A stretch of DNA of 64,000 nucleotides from Sipunculus nudus (GCA_026874595.1 CM049307.1:6781579-6845578), one strand, 5' to 3'; positions 13,659 to 29,412 are shown, counted from the stretch's first letter. Made by a program: numbers and translations. The notes: generated from the letters alone by a model not told the origin.

Positions 13659-15005
13659 TTTAAGTTATTAGCATAAAAAAAAAATCGGTACCTTAAATTT
13701 TGCCCAACTTTGACCATGGCACATTTTTTTCCTGGAAGCACCATTGATTTAATTTTCACAGCATGTAAACATAAATATTTAGTTTGTCTAAATCTGAAAT
13801 TTGAAAATAAAAGCTTGAAAATTAAGCTAGTTATTGATTTTTTTTCTGTAGTCACTTGCTTTGATTACAGATGCAGGGTCCCACTGCAGGTCACTGGAAG
13901 TCAGCTATGCCAGGGTTTCTGATTTGTTACAGTCACTGGGGGAGATCCCCTGCTGTGACAGGTGTACAGTTATTCTCATATCACCACCCCAATCACCCCC
14001 CCCCCCTGCAAACCCAGCCCACCAAGTGTTATGCAGTAATTGTTATTGTTTTCACTGTATCTCCTTAATTGTAATGCTGTTTCCACTCTGATATGCAAAA
14101 ACTTTCCTTGAAAAAATAATTCAAGGTGTAATCCAGAAGATGCAATGTTGTGTAATCTAGCATTTTTAAAGAAATCAATTTTCTTTTAAATGATTTTAAC
14201 AAATACAAATGAACCCATCAGTATGCTTAAATTATTATAAAATATGAAGCACATTATGGATAAATAAAGACAATTAAAAATTGTGAAATCTAAATCAACT
14301 ATTATTTTTAGATATTTATTGTTTTGCAGATTTAAAAGATATATTTTTGTGGTAAAAAATAAATAAACATTTGTATGCATGATGTGGTGTTATCTGACAA
14401 GATTGAGATTTATGATGATGCAATTGAGAATTATGAATCAACTTTTATATTCAGATATATATGTTAAATTGGAAATGTATAGAAATATAAACTTAAATTA
14501 GAAAATAATTGATGTGATAAAAAAATGAGGATTTAATACAAACATTTGTTCATTATTTTCCTGCCTCAGCAGAATTTGAGATCAGGCTTTGTTTGCCCTG
14601 TTTTATGTTGTTAATTAGCTATATTTCAACTGTATACATTTCATAAAAAAAATACATATATATTTAATAATATATATTATACAAAAAATAGATGCAATTG
14701 AACAAATGTGTAAACTACTGAAATGTCAACAGTTAATCGAAAAACCAAGTAATGACCATGGTAATAGTACAGATCATTTGTTCACAAACTGCTGACATGC
14801 TTTAGTTTCAACATTAGGAAACACATGGTCAGGTCACAAAATATTTTTTGCAACAATTTCTTGCTCATCAATACAAACCAATCATATAAACCAACCATGG
14901 CCTTTATTACCTCTTCCTCTTACACTTTATCTCCATTAGATATTATTTTAGATTTTTACCTTCAAGGTTAACGTCAGCTGAGCACAGTGACCCATAGGTC
15001 CCTTG
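13659..15005 (+). mobile_element. Diverged, internally deleted member of the same family
   Basis: Immediately after copy B the sequence resumes with internal family sequence (GGTACCTTAAATTTTGCCC) and ends with the family 3' terminus TCAGCTGAGCACAGTGACCC, closing with CTTG at 15002-15005. The middle differs from copy B. Part of it (about 14,610-15,005) is similar to 20,290-20,679, showing a subfamily with its own body. The 5' inverted repeat is missing. Confidence 0.5.
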
Positions 15006-15049
15006 TTTAAATATTGGCAAAAATATAAAATTGGTACCTTAAATTTTGC

Positions 15050-15625
15050 CCAACTTTGGCCATGGTTGTTTGTACGGGGTCATTAGTGCCTGTATTACAC
15101 TGAGGGCTACAAAAAACTTCTTCTCTGAAACCATATGGCCTAAATGTTTAATATCGCACAGAAATGATCCTAGGGTAGTGCTTCCTGAAGTTTGTTCAAA
15201 TGGTCTCTGTTCAGTGACTTTTGGCTTAGTTATGGGAAGCTGAACTAGGTCATGTGCCATAACAGCCCATTTTAGCACAGTGGCTACAAAGATCTTCTTC
15301 TAAAAAAACACTGGGCCAAATTTTTAAATCTCACACATTAATTATCCTCAGATGTTGATAATTCAAGTTTGTTCAAATGATTTTGGTTCAGTGCATTTTG
15401 GCTGAGTTATGAGAAGTTGAACTGAGCCAGTTTGCTGTATCTTCCTATATGAGTTATAAACCTGCGAAACATTTTTCGACTGACGCCACTGAAGCCAGTT
15501 TGTTAAATATTTTACAATAATAATCCCCACAATGATTCTTATATTAATTGTCTTTTATAGGTTTCACATGAATGATTTTTGGCTGAATTATGGAGATTGA
15601 ATTGAGTCATTTTATCATATATGTT
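15050..15625 (+). repeat. Three diverged ~190-base tandem units
   Basis: Each unit carries the order GGCTACAAA-AACTTCTTCT, then a CTGGGCC-like stretch, TTTGTTCAAATGNTTT, and GGCTNAGTTATG-GAAGNTGAACTGAG. The units are strongly diverged. Similar tandem cores are typical of bivalve minisatellite-cored mobile elements. No terminal structure was found. Confidence 0.5.
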
Positions 15626-16780
15626 AGTTGTGTGATGCTCTTACATCTGGCCTGGCACCAGTTTATCAGCATCTATTACATCATGCCACTAGACATTTAT
15701 ATTTCAGGTTATCTTTGGTTAATATTGACAAGAATGTTTTTTTTTTAAATTTTATAATTTATAAGTATGATTTAAGCTATTCATCATACCAGGCAATGTT
15801 ACAATCATGGATATTCAGCATTCTGTGGCTATATAAAGACAACTGTACATGGATTATAAATAATTGGTATCCCTACTCAACTTAATTCAAGAATTTGCCA
15901 TCAATGAGATATATCTGTATTTTAATTTTTCATTCAGTATGCATCTGTAATAATTTTACATATTTTCCTGATTTCTTTTTTTTTAAATCAGCTGAAAAGC
16001 ATTTTGTATTGGGAAAATTAATTTCAAAGTTATTTCAAGTAAGGATCACTTTTGTGAACAGATGGCAGCACTTGGTTTACCATTGGCAGATTGCCAGTGC
16101 CTTGATGTTGGCCATTAGCCAAGATAATGTCAGCTCTATAAATAGTTTTGGCACAGTGCCAGGATTGGAAGAAGTGCAGCCAGGTATAGGTTAAGAGTTC
16201 ACTCAGTGCAGTAGCTGCATTCTATTTATAGCTTTGGCAGACCGCTCACTGCATCAGATTTGGCACCACAGTTCAGCCTGGATCTATTTATAGCTTTGGC
16301 AGACTGCTAACTGTGTCAGATTATGCAACAGGAAAAGGTTCACTCAGTGCAGCCAGGTACAGGTCAAAAGTTCACTCAGTTTAGCCAGGTGGAGGTCAGG
16401 AGTTCACTCAGTCAAGTAGCTTGAGGCAACAATTTGTCACAGTTTTGGGGGGGAGGGCAACTGCCTTACTCACCTAAGCCTAGTCAGCCCAGTGCATCAA
16501 ACTCCAAGGAATTTTGATGTATTGGCCTGATATTTTGACCTGTCTATGTGTCTTTGATGGTATTCTCATTTACAAGATAGGTGGTGCCACCTACATTGAC
16601 TTTTGCAGTGTATGCACCTGTTTATTTCTACAGAGGAATTTGATACATCAGCTTAAACTTGGGCATGTTTATACATATCGGGTAGCTTTATCGTGTCAAG
16701 ACTTGTGGCGCCACCTACAATAATCTCTGCACAGTGTATGTCCCTGCTTATTTCGCAGGAGGGGTTAGACATATAATTGT
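15626..16780. other. Repeat-derived sequence, no gene
   Basis: Bases 16,190-16,450 contain irregular repeats of AGTTCACTCAGT plus CAGCCAGGT, and two copies of CTATTTATAGCTTTGGCAGA. Bases 16,510-16,780 contain fragments of GGTGGTGCCACCTAC-type element sequence. No protein-coding signature is visible. Confidence 0.4.
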
Positions 16781-18415
16781 ATCCCCAGACAAAGTCGGGA
16801 TACTATGGTTTCACGACGGTCCCGCCGCCGCCGCCGCAGAAAAACCTTGTGAGTGGGATAACTCAAAAAATATTTCACTGATCTTTTTCAAACTTTACAT
16901 TTGTATAGATATAGGTAAGGGGACGAAGCCTACTTAAAATGGGGTCATGACCTATGCTAGGAGAGTGACCTTGACCTTGAATAGGTCCATTTTTGCTGAA
17001 AATAACACAAATTCTTATATATCTCAAGTAAGCTTGCATGGACTGGTCCAAAAATCAAGGTGACCGAAGATCTTGGATAGCCATGTGATATACCGGAAAC
17101 TGGTTGCCACCTATTATCCTTTTCTTGTTTTTACGCCTTTTAATACCCCCATAATTGCCACTTGACAGTACTGTAAGCATTATAAGTCAAAAACTAATGG
17201 ACAGATTTCTTTCATATTATGCACATGTAGAGAGATGGGTTGTGGGATGAGGTCTATTTACATTTGGGTCATGACCTTTACCATGAGAGTGGCCTTGACC
17301 TTTAATGTGTCCATATTTGGTGAAAATCACACACCTCTTATGATATCTCCAGTGTTGATAGCCATATGGATTTCAAACGTGACTCATGTATGGCCCATCT
17401 TCCCAGGTCTTCCATCTTGAATATATAGCTCACTTGCCAATAGTGGATGATCCATATCAATTATAGGGTCACAAGGTCAAAGGTCAAGGCCACAGGAGCT
17501 ATCTGTCAAAAACTTAGTTTCTGGATGATAATTCCTGCTTTTATTGATGTATTGATTTCAAACTTGACTTATATATGTCCCATTGAAAAAGCAAGACTCC
17601 AATTGATTTTGGGGTCATGAGGTCAAAGGTCAAGGTCACAGGACACATCTTTAAAAAGATTGTGGATGCATTTTCAGCCAAACAATTCATCTCAGATCTT
17701 TCATCTTGCACATATAGTTCACCTGCCAAGAGTGGAAGACCCCTATCAATTATGAGGTCACAAGGTCAAAGGTGAAGGTCACAGGAGCCATCTGTCAAAA
17801 AATTAGTTTCTGGATGATAATTCATGCTTTTATTGATGCATGGATTTCAAACTTGACTTGTATATGTCCTATTGGAAAAGCAAGACCCAAAATGATTTTG
17901 GGGTCATGAGGTCAAAGGTCAAGGTCACAGGACACATCTTTAAAAAGATGTGGATGCATTTTCAGCCAAACATTTCATCTCAGATCTTTCATCTTGCACA
18001 TATAGTTCACCTGCCAAGAGAGGAAGAACCCTATCAATTTTGAGGTCACAAGGTCAAAGGTGAAGGTCACAGGAGCCATCTGTCCAAAAATTAGTTTCTG
18101 GATGATAATTCCTGCTTTTATTGATGTATAGATTTCAAACTTGACTTGTATATGTCCCATTGGAAAAGCAAGACCTGATTTGATTTTGGGGTCATAAGGT
18201 CAAAGGTCAAGGTCACAGGACACATCTTTAAAAAGCTCAAGGTCACAGGACCAACATCTTCAAAAAGATTGTGGATTGATAGATGGAAGAAACAATAATT
18301 GCTTGCCAAGTGTCAGTATATGCTGCTAAAAATGGGGGCCAATTCTTAAAGGGGGGGGGGGGCATATACTATATCTGGGGATACTCTGGCACCTGTGGTG
18401 CCAAGAAATGTCTAG
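16781..18415 (+). mobile_element. Helentron-like (pearl-type) element, ATCCCCAGA family, copy 1
   Basis: The element lies between T residues as T|ATCCCCAGA...CTAG|T. The 5' subterminal TATCCCCAGA is repeated inverted as TCTGGGGATA at 18,373-18,382. It is followed by a perfect hairpin GGCACC-TGT-GGTGCC (18,388-18,402), nine bases, then CTAG (18,412-18,415). The body holds ~330-base tandem units each containing GTCAAAGGTCAAGGTCACAG. There is no Rep/helicase gene. These ends match what is known of Helentron-associated non-autonomous elements and the bivalve pearl elements: T-T target, subterminal inverted repeats, 3' hairpin and CTAG end. Confidence 0.75.
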
Positions 18416-18469
18416 TTATAAACTTATTTATTTTACATGGATTGTACAAATAGTTAATATAACTAATTG

Positions 18470-18660
18470 CGGCACTCTCCATGGCTCTGGTGGTGGCGTT
18501 CTTTAGTCTGCAAGGGTGGACGAAACTTGAGCACCCAGAGAAAACCACCGACCTTGGACGGGCAACTCCAACCCACTCTCATGGCCACGCCTGGAATCGA
18601 ACCCGGGTCGCCAGCGGAGAGAGCCAAGCGTTTTACCACTCAGCTGTCCAGGCCCCTACG
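18470..18660 (-). repeat. tRNA-derived SINE
   Basis: Read on the minus strand, the 18,590-18,655 segment looks like a tRNA 5' and T-arm region. It has an A-box-like CAGCTGAGTGGTAAAACGC and a good B-box, GGTTCGATTCC. The rest of the segment toward 18,470 is a non-tRNA body. No acceptor-stem pairing was found, so this is a SINE relic and not a tRNA gene. Confidence 0.6.
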
Positions 18661-18954
18661 TCTGACATTGGGCATATGTATATATCTCTTCGTTGTACAC
18701 AAGACTGGTGGTGCCAGCTACAATCATTTTTGTGTTGTGTGCACCCATGCCAGAATTTTAGCAGTGAAGTTTGTGAAATTGTTTCTTGTTCAAAGTGTTT
18801 AGAACTTGCATTGTCCATATACATGTTACACATGTTCTTGAAAAGTAATGGTCCAGCATTGAAGCATTATACCTGGGTAATCCCATTGCACTGGTTTGCA
18901 TTAGGCCTGTAGGCCTTGTTTAAATATTTAGTAATTGTGAATAAACTTTTTTTT

Positions 18955-20141
18955 ATGCCCCCGCCACAAAGTGGCTGGGGCAAATAGTTTTACCCATGTC
19001 CGTCCTTCCGTCATTCCATCATTCCGTCATTCGGAAATCAAACAGTTGTACGGACTTTTTTTCGCAATGCCTGCAGATATTGGCCTGATTTTTGGTTTGT
19101 AGGCAGATAATGACCAGTTACAGATCGAGTTTGCAATTCATCCCAGTTGACCTACTTTTGACTGTTTTACAGCTCCTAAACTTAGAAAATTTCATGAAAA
19201 ATAGAAATTTTCATGACAAATACACATGTACGGACTTTTTTTCACAATGCTTGCAGATATTGGCCTGATGTTTGTTGTGTGGGCAAATAACGACCAGTTA
19301 CAGATCGAGTTCGTGTTTCTTACCGGTTGACCTACTTTTGAACGTTTTACGCCTCCTTAACTTAGAAAATTTCATGAAAAATAGAAATTTTCATGACAAA
19401 TACACATGTACGGACTTTTTTTCGCAATGCCTGCAAATATTGGCCTGATTTTTTGGTGTGTGGGCAGATATAGACCAGTTACAGATCGAGTTCGCGTTTC
19501 GTCCCAGTTGACCTACTTTTGACCGTTTTACGGCTCCTGAACATAGAAAATTTCATGAAAAATATAAATTTTCATGACAAATACACATGTACCGACTTTT
19601 TTTTGCAGTACCTGCAGATATTGGCCTGATTTTTGGTGTGTGGGCAGATTATGACCAGTTACAGATCAAGTTCTTGTTTTGTCCCAGTTGACCTACTTTT
19701 GACTGTTTGACGATGCTCTAACATAGAAATTTTCATTACAAATGCATATTACTGACTTTTTTCCCTCAATGCCTGCAGATACCACCCTGATTTTATATGT
19801 ATGGGCAGATAATGACAGTTACAGATTGAGTTCGCGTTTCATCCCAGTTGACCTACTTTTGATTGTTTTACGGCTCCTAAACATAGAAAATTTCATGAAA
19901 GACAGAAATTTTTATGGAAAATGCACATGTATGGACTTTTTTTCACAATGCCTGCAGTTACTGGCCTGATTTTTTGTGTGTTGCTTGATAATGACCAGTT
20001 ACAGATCGAGTTTGCATTTTTCCCTTGTTGACCTACTTTTGACCATTCGACACCTCCTGAACTTAAAAAATTTTTCAAAATTTAACAAATGTTTCTAATT
20101 TGCCCCAGGCGGGGGCATTGGTGTTGTTCCAACACATCTAG
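18955..20141 (+). mobile_element. Helentron-like (pearl-type) element, ATGCCCCCG family
   Basis: It starts T|ATGCCCCCGCC, with the inverted subterminal copy GGCGGGGGCAT at 20,109-20,119. A hairpin GTGTTG-TTC-CAACAC (20,121-20,135) follows, then AT and CTAG (20,138-20,141) before TT. The core consists of six ~180-base tandem units, each containing ACGGACTTTTTTTCGCAATG and TTGACCTACTTTTGA. The body is unrelated to the element at 16,781 but the end architecture is the same. Confidence 0.75.
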
Positions 20142-20287
20142 TTTATTCTGAAAGCATAGTTGAATTAAGTGAAATCCTATGTATATACACTATAATAATA
20201 CAGAGATGTTCCAACTCCCATCATTCCCTCCCCCGCCCCCCACACCTTCCAGCACCACCAAGTGCTTGCATCTGTGGACAGGGCACA

Positions 20288-20679
20288 TTAGTTATATTTC
20301 AGCTGTATTCATTATATAAATTAAAAAATACATATATTTAATAAAATTTGTTATAAAATAAATAGATCCAATTGAACAAATGTGGAAAGTGCTGGACTGT
20401 CAACAACTTATCAAAAAGCCAACCACTGATCATTGTAATAATATACATCTTATGGTGACAAACTCCTCAGTTGCTTCAATTTTAACATTAGGAAATGCAT
20501 AGCCTGGTCACAAAATATTATTTGCAACAGTTTCTTACTCATCAATAAAAACCAATCATGTCAACCAGCCATGGCCTATATTACCTTTTCCTCTTAGACT
20601 TAATCTCCATTTGATTTTATTTTAGATTTTTACCTTCAAGGTCAACTTCAGCTGAGCACAGTGACTGATGGTTCCCTTG
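20288..20679 (+). repeat. 3' fragment of the AGCTCAGCTGA family
   Basis: Similar to 14,613-15,005. It ends with TCAGCTGAGCACAGTGACTG and CTTG at 20,676-20,679, the family 3' terminus. No 5' end is present. Confidence 0.55.
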
Positions 20680-21194
20680 TTTTCAAGTTAGACCTCAAAT
20701 ATTTCACATTCAAAGTCTCAGTAACTTGTACTTGCATCTGCTTCTGTATTTAATGGATTCCCATTTCTAAACAGACTTTTATGAGGAGGTGTTGCTAATT
20801 TCAGATTTATAACAAGTTTCTCAGTTTGACATATAATCTAAAATCTTTACCTGATCCACTTCTAATCAACACTGCATGTGTATCTCATGATTCTCCTCAT
20901 CTGCATAGGTTTACCTGTAGTTTTAAAAACAAAATCTACATTAAATAGAAACACCAAATTTCAGGTTCCATTATTATCCGAAGCACATACATGTTTCTCA
21001 CATTCCCACTGTGCAGATGGTTTGGTTCAGTTATGACCTTTTTATGGTTTGAGACTGAGGTTAACAACCTTTTTACTGCAGTCAGTAGTTGTTTTACATT
21101 AATATGATACATTAATTCCAGTAAATAACTGTCTTATTTAATCATGATACATGAAACCATGATAGGTTTACATATGTTTGTCATTTTCTTCTAG

Positions 21195-24100
21195 CTGTTG
21201 GAAATGCCTTTGCTGTACTGAGTGACCCCAAGAAGAGAGAACGATATGATCAGTTTGGTGACGAGTCTACACAGCCATCTCGCAGGCACAGCCCTTACGG
21301 TTACTATGAGTATGACCAGGGCAGGGGTTTTGAAGGTGAAGTCCTCATATATTGTTAAGGACTGTCAGACTCATTTCATTTCGCATACAGACATAGACTT
21401 TTTTGCTACAGGGATTTATCTAAACTGACTATCATCTAACTGGTAAATTAAAAAAAAAATCTCCAGCCATTATTTGCTAGTAGTCATCAGGTCACAAGGC
21501 ACCCCTAAATTTATGTAAGTGTGATACTTTATAAAAAATATATTTAACTTTCATTTGTTGTTTAAAAAAGATAATGCCCTCCACCTTCATTGGAGGGTGA
21601 AATCGTGATCAGTATCAGCTCATGTAACATCTCTTGAAAACATTTGCATTAGCCTTACGGCTATTTGGGTAATCCTGGTTAATTAAATATGTTTAAACTA
21701 AACTTTAAGTATAAAACAAGCGTGAAAGTTTGGTATTAATTAATGAAGACATGGTGAACAAAGTAAAATTTATATTGATTATTGCTTTTCATAGTGTCGT
21801 ACATTTTTAGGATTAGAAGAAGGTTATGATCATTTTTTTCATTGATATTTTGAGAGCTTCCTGTCATTTAAGTAATTGTATCCGCCAAAACAGAGTTTTG
21901 TGGATACTATGTTTTCAGCTGCACGCCGCCGCCGCCGCGTAGGTGTCCGGAGAACTCCTCCGTAACCGCTTGATAATTTTACGAAAGCCGGGATTATGTT
22001 TGGGTCACATGTGAACTGCTGCGCCCCGATTTTGTTTTGACCTCTGACCTTTCCTCTGCGCTCTGCGTCCGTTTGTGCGTCTGTTTCCACACATAAACCA
22101 CCTACATTCACGTTTACGCTGCAGACATCCAAGCTCATATCTCTGGAACCGTTTGACCGATCAGGAAAATTTTTTTGCACAAATGTAGCCCTTGGAGAGC
22201 TTAATAACATACACCAAAAATGGTGGCGCCACCTGCAACCATGTTTGCACAGTGTCCATCTGTTCGTCTGCCTTGGGTTAAAATCAATCATATCTCTGCA
22301 GTGACTAGACTAATTCACCTGAAATTCGGCATGCGTAAACATCCTGGATAGCTTTTCTGATTTTATGACAGGTGGCGCCACCTACATTCACGTTTACGCC
22401 GCAGACATCCAAGCTCATATCTCGGGAACCCTTTGACCAATCAGGAAAATATTTTTGCACAAATGTAGCCCTTGGAGAGCTTTATAACATACACAAAAAA
22501 TGGTGGCGCCACCTGCAACCATGTTTGCACAGTGTCCATCTGTTCGTCTACCTTGGGTTAAAATTATCATATCTCTGCAGTGACTTGACTAATTCACCTG
22601 AAATTCGGCATGCGTATACATCCTGGATAGCTTTTCTGATTTTATGACAGGTGGCGCCACCTACATTCACGTTTACGCTGCAGACATCCAAGCTCATATC
22701 TCGGGAACTGTTTGACCGATTGGGCCAAAATTTTGCATGTGTATAGATCTCACATAGCTCTTCATCATACGCAAAACTGGTGGCGCCACCTGCAGCCATT
22801 TTTGCACAGTTCTTGTCTGTTTGTCTGCCATGGGATAAAATCACTCATATCTCGGCAGTGGTTTGACATATCTGCCTAAAATTTTGCAGGTTTATACATC
22901 CCCGACAGCTCTCTTGATTTTATGACAGGTGGCGGCACCTGCATTCTAGTTTATGCAGCAGACATCCAAGCTCATATCTTGGGAACTGTTGTCCGATTGG
23001 GCCAAAGTTTTGCATGTGTATAGTTCTCACATAGCTCTTTATCATACGCAAAACTGGTGGTGTCACCTGCAACCATTTTTGCTCAGTGTCCATCTGTTTG
23101 TCTGCCACGGGCTAAAATCACTCATATACATGTAGTGGTTTGACTAATCTGCCTTAAATTTTGCATATGTATACAACTTGGACGGCTTTCTGGATTTTGT
23201 GGTAGGGGGGGCACCCTACTTACACAATTTGGCTGCAGACATCCATGCTAATATGCAACACTCTATTTCCCCTTGCCACTCAATCCATGCCTCACTTCAC
23301 CCGTTCCACTCTGATTTAGGCGGATACACGTAGTCGCTTGTCGACTACCCGTATTCTAGTTGCTTTACAGTGTTCTGTGATGAGCATGAGAGTAGCATGA
23401 TAAATCTTCCACTTTAGATGGAATGATATATGTATCAGAGTTATCACATTACTGTTTACATACAAAACAGTGTAACATACTGTCATTCAGTAATCTGATA
23501 ATTGGTAACTAAACTTTATTTAAACAGTTAACCTTTGATAATTTTTTTTTCACTTTCAGCTGACATATCAGCAGAAGAGCTGTTTAACATGTTCTTTGGT
23601 GGGGGATTTGCTTCATCAGGTATGAGTTCACATGTACCATGTACCATCTGCCAATGGCAGGGTCAAAGTTCATCCCTGGCAGGGCCAAAGTTCATCACTG
23701 TGTATCACTTTTAGTTATAAACCTAAGCCAGATGTAGTCTTATTTTTTTTCTGTTGTTGACTCATATGTTTACCAGAAAGCAAGTTTAGTTACAAATTTT
23801 ACTTATCCATAAGTATGGACATAGGTGTAAATATGAATTTTTTTATAGCACATGTATGATGGAGAATTAACATACCAATTAAATCACCAAAAATGCTTAA
23901 TTTTCTTTAAAAAAATTATAATGATTACTCAATGCTTTTTGCAATATTTTACACTCAGGATCCTTTTATCACACAGTAAACCTTGATTGCCCTTTGGATT
24001 TAACAGGAAACTCATGTTTTTCAGATCTCCTTAACACCACAGTTTAAATGAACTAAATGTGGTGACAAGAAATTACAGGGTTGAAACAAAATAAAGAGTG

Positions 24101-26514
24101 CATTATTGTATGTAAATATTACTTACTTATGGTTGTCTGCTGAAATAAAACAGGAGAAATGTTAAATTCTGTTTTTTTTATCTTTTTTTTTCAGGTCGAG
24201 TGTATACAACACGTACTCATATGAGGCACCAGCACCACACCAGCCGAGGAGATACAAGTGAGGTACGTAACATACACTGATAACATGCTCTTATGAGCTT
24301 AAGGAGCATAGTGGCCAACCTTGTCTATAAATGAAACAGATACATGCAGTGTAGATATGATAAGTAATAATATCCAGTGTTGTTATCACGTTATGTTAAC
24401 AGTAGGTGATGTTTGATTCAGTTGCATTCCTGCATATACATATTGATGTACAGTATAATGTATTTTGTACCCCAGGACTTTGCATTTACCTGGAAGCTAA
24501 AGATCTTGCACATTAGAGATCTGTAGATAACTATTTGAAACAGGCTCATAGCTCGTGTAGAACTTGAGCAGTATTGTTCTGCATTCCCTGTGGTTGTGGT
24601 TATTGACCTAGTTTTCTTTACAGCAGTCGTCCTACGCGTTCCTGCTGCAGGTTGCTCCCATCCTTTTCCTCATCCTCATCTCTCTGCTCAGCAGCTTCTT
24701 GGTCAGTGACCCCGTGTACAGCCTCCACAGGACCAAGTAAGTCTTATTTCATGGTGATAAACCACCTTATTATGGTCGGCTGTGCTGTTATCACACAGTG
24801 ATAATGGTAATTAATTTAGCAGGGTTTCAATATAATATTACCCATACAACTATGTAGCCCTGTATAAACATATGATGAGCCTTTTAAAGGGTGTCATTCA
24901 GAACTGTTCTATGTGTAAACGGCAAGGGTTATTAGAAAATTTGGGAGTGTGGAGGGAAATTGTGCATTATATAAGTGATATCACCATCACAAAGTGTTTT
25001 CATCTGTTTCATCAACTACAAGGTAATTATCGTATGTAGACATCACCAAGATTTGCAATATAAAAGGATTCTCTTATTTAGAACCTTACATAAAACCTCG
25101 AAGGGCCAAATTTTTTTATGTAAATGGAGAGGAGCTGAGGGAATTGTAGTTAGTGGCTTGAGACAAGACAGTATTCAAATTAGACAAGATGCTGTGTTTA
25201 AAATTATTGAATGATTTTCACTTGAATGTGACTGCATTTACCCATTTCTGTTGAAATTGAACTGACATACATGTTGCATTCCTAACGTCAATGTAACTAT
25301 TTTATTTCTGGGAAATTAATGAATTAATAACAGACTTACAAAAAATCCAGTATGTTTCTGCATTTACACACTGGCAAAGAAAGTCCTCATGTTCCGACCA
25401 AAGATGTGCCCGTAGAATCATGACTAGTTACCATAGAATCAGGCCTAGTTACCTTTGTATATTTTGTGTTTCAGTAAATACCCGCATGAGAAGACCACGG
25501 GCAATCTGCATGTTCCCTACTATGTCAAGACAGATTTTAGCACAGAATTCAAAGGCAGTATACGCAATTTGGAAAGACAAGTGGAAAGTGATTATATAGA
25601 CAACCTCAGGTCTAATTGCTTTAGAGAAAGAAATTATAGTAAGTGAATTTTCATCAGTGGATATGAAATATTAGATATGAAAACAGGACATATATATGCT
25701 GCTTTGTAATAAAACTAAATGGTTTGTAATGTCTTATGAGAAATGTTTATATTTTCCAATCCCACGTTAGAATTATGTGTTTAACACTTGGGCTTGGATG
25801 TTTTATCATCTATATAATCTCTTATATCATATCACTGGTAATCAGAAGCTGTTGCTTATTTTGAAAACAGTGCTAGACAATGATTTTGAATACTTGAATG
25901 CCAGTTGAGTTTGTATTCACCAGAATGACTTCCTAGCTGGTTAAATCAAGGTTTAGGCCCGCCATGGCCTCATCTGATTGACAAATATCACTTGATTGGA
26001 CAACATGAGGGTCTCAGCACTGACCCAGTAGATTTATAGGCAACCAGTACACAATGTACACAGTTTAATGTTTAAGACAAATATTCACAGCATTAAAAAC
26101 ACAGGTAATTCCTTCACTGTCCGACATATAATATTTAACAGACTGCTGTTTGTTATGTTAGTTTGAGGAAGGTAAGATGATCATAAAAAAGTCATGGACA
26201 GCCCATGGAATTGGCTTGTATTTTTGTTTCACTATAATAGGTTTCCATACTGTGCTTAACCATATAATTGCAGTCCATATTAGTTCTGTATCAAAGGTCT
26301 GTATTAATTTGTGTTACTGAAATGCATATGCATGTTTGTGTTTAAAATATATTTACATAGTTCAGAAATATTTAATGATTGATCTCTTTTTCTTGCAGAA
26401 GAGAATATGTTATGGCGGGCACGGGCTTATCATGATGCACAGATGTACAATAGAGCAAGTGAAATAACAACGCCATCTTGTGATAAACTGCAGAAATTAT
26501 ATGATGCAGCGTGA
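21195..26514 (+). CDS. DNAJB14: DnaJ homolog subfamily B member 12/14-like, 3' exons (partial gene)
   Basis: Six coding exons can be joined in phase: 21195-21335, 23560-23619, 24195-24262, 24624-24736, 25475-25638 and 26399-26514. All have AG acceptors and GT donors, and a TGA stop closes the frame at 26512-26514. The first gives the end of the J domain (LSDPKKRERYDQFG). The next gives the EELFNMFFGGGF segment typical of DNAJB12/B14. Exon four gives one hydrophobic membrane segment followed by SDPVYSLHR. The last two match the conserved C-terminal DUF1977 region (YYVKTDF...NLRSNCFRERNY). The family is a single-pass ER membrane co-chaperone whose cytosolic J domain recruits HSC70 in ER-associated degradation. 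Exons with the N-terminus and the catalytic HPD loop were not found and must lie upstream, either outside the window or hidden among the repeats. Whether it is the ancestor-like single copy or specifically B12 or B14 cannot be decided. Confidence 0.9.
21880..23359 (+). mobile_element. Helentron-like (pearl-type) element, ATCCGCC family, in an intron
   Basis: The structure is T|ATCCGCC...CTAG|T. The inverted subterminal copy GGCGGATA is at 23,319-23,326. It is followed by a perfect 7-bp hairpin GTAGTCG-CTTGT-CGACTAC (23,330-23,348), then CTAG at 23,356-23,359. The core has about three ~290-base tandem units centred on GGTGGCGCCACCT palindromes and AGACATCCAAGCTCATATCT. It sits in the intron between the first and second visible exons of the J-protein gene, in the same orientation. 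Confidence 0.75.
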
Positions 26515-28620
<2,106 letters not shown>

Positions 28621-28928
28621 CCACTCAGTTTTAAAATGGCAACAGAATTGTCACAACTTATTGAAATGCCAGAATTTGTTAATAGCTCTTGGCCTTGCAC
28701 AGAACGACATAGAGAAGGGGTTTGGCTCGAGCCTAATGGTGTGGTACAGATCTACACAAAGCCAAGTCTGCTGGCGTGCATCAGACAGTAAAATGTAATT
28801 AATAATAGGATCAGAATGGGTGACCTTCTGGTCACAAAGCATTTGGTGATTACAGATTAGGTTTTGTTTAGATAGGTGGTTCATTATACGCCCCACACAT
28901 TTTTCATGCCACTTAATCATGTAGCCAG

Positions 28929-29412
28929 CATGAACTTCCGGTATCTGGTTCACATGTAGGTGGTGTCTGGTTCACATGTAGGTGGTGTTTACATCACCCG
29001 GTATCTGGTTCACATGTAGGTGGTGTTTACATCACCCGGTATCTGGTTCACATGTAGATGGTGTTTACATCACCTGGTATCTAGTTCACATGTAGATGGT
29101 GTATACATCACCCGATATCTAGTTCACATTAAGGTGGTGTATACATCACCCGGTATCTAGTTCACATGTAAGTGGTGTTTACATCACCCGGTATCAAGTT
29201 CACATGTAGGTGGTGTATACATCACCCCTTATCTGGTCACATGTAGGTGGTGTATACATCACCCGGTATCTGGTCACATGTAGATGGTGTTTACATCACC
29301 TGGTATCTAGTTCACATGTAAGTGGTGTTTACATCACCCGGTATCAAGTTAACATGTAGGTGGTGGATACATCACCCCGTATCTGGTCACATGTAGGTGG
29401 TGTATACATCAC
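28929..29412. repeat. 38-base minisatellite
   Basis: About twelve copies of a unit reading CACCCGGTATCTGGTTCACA then TGTAGGTGGTGTTTACAT. Each contains the imperfect palindrome GGTGGTGTTTACATCACC. A few copies lack TT or carry single-base changes. Confidence 0.9.

Noticed and set aside
18467-18912. Two overlapping frames of 111 and 143 codons
   Set aside because: They cover a tRNA-derived SINE and flanking repeat, with no domain.
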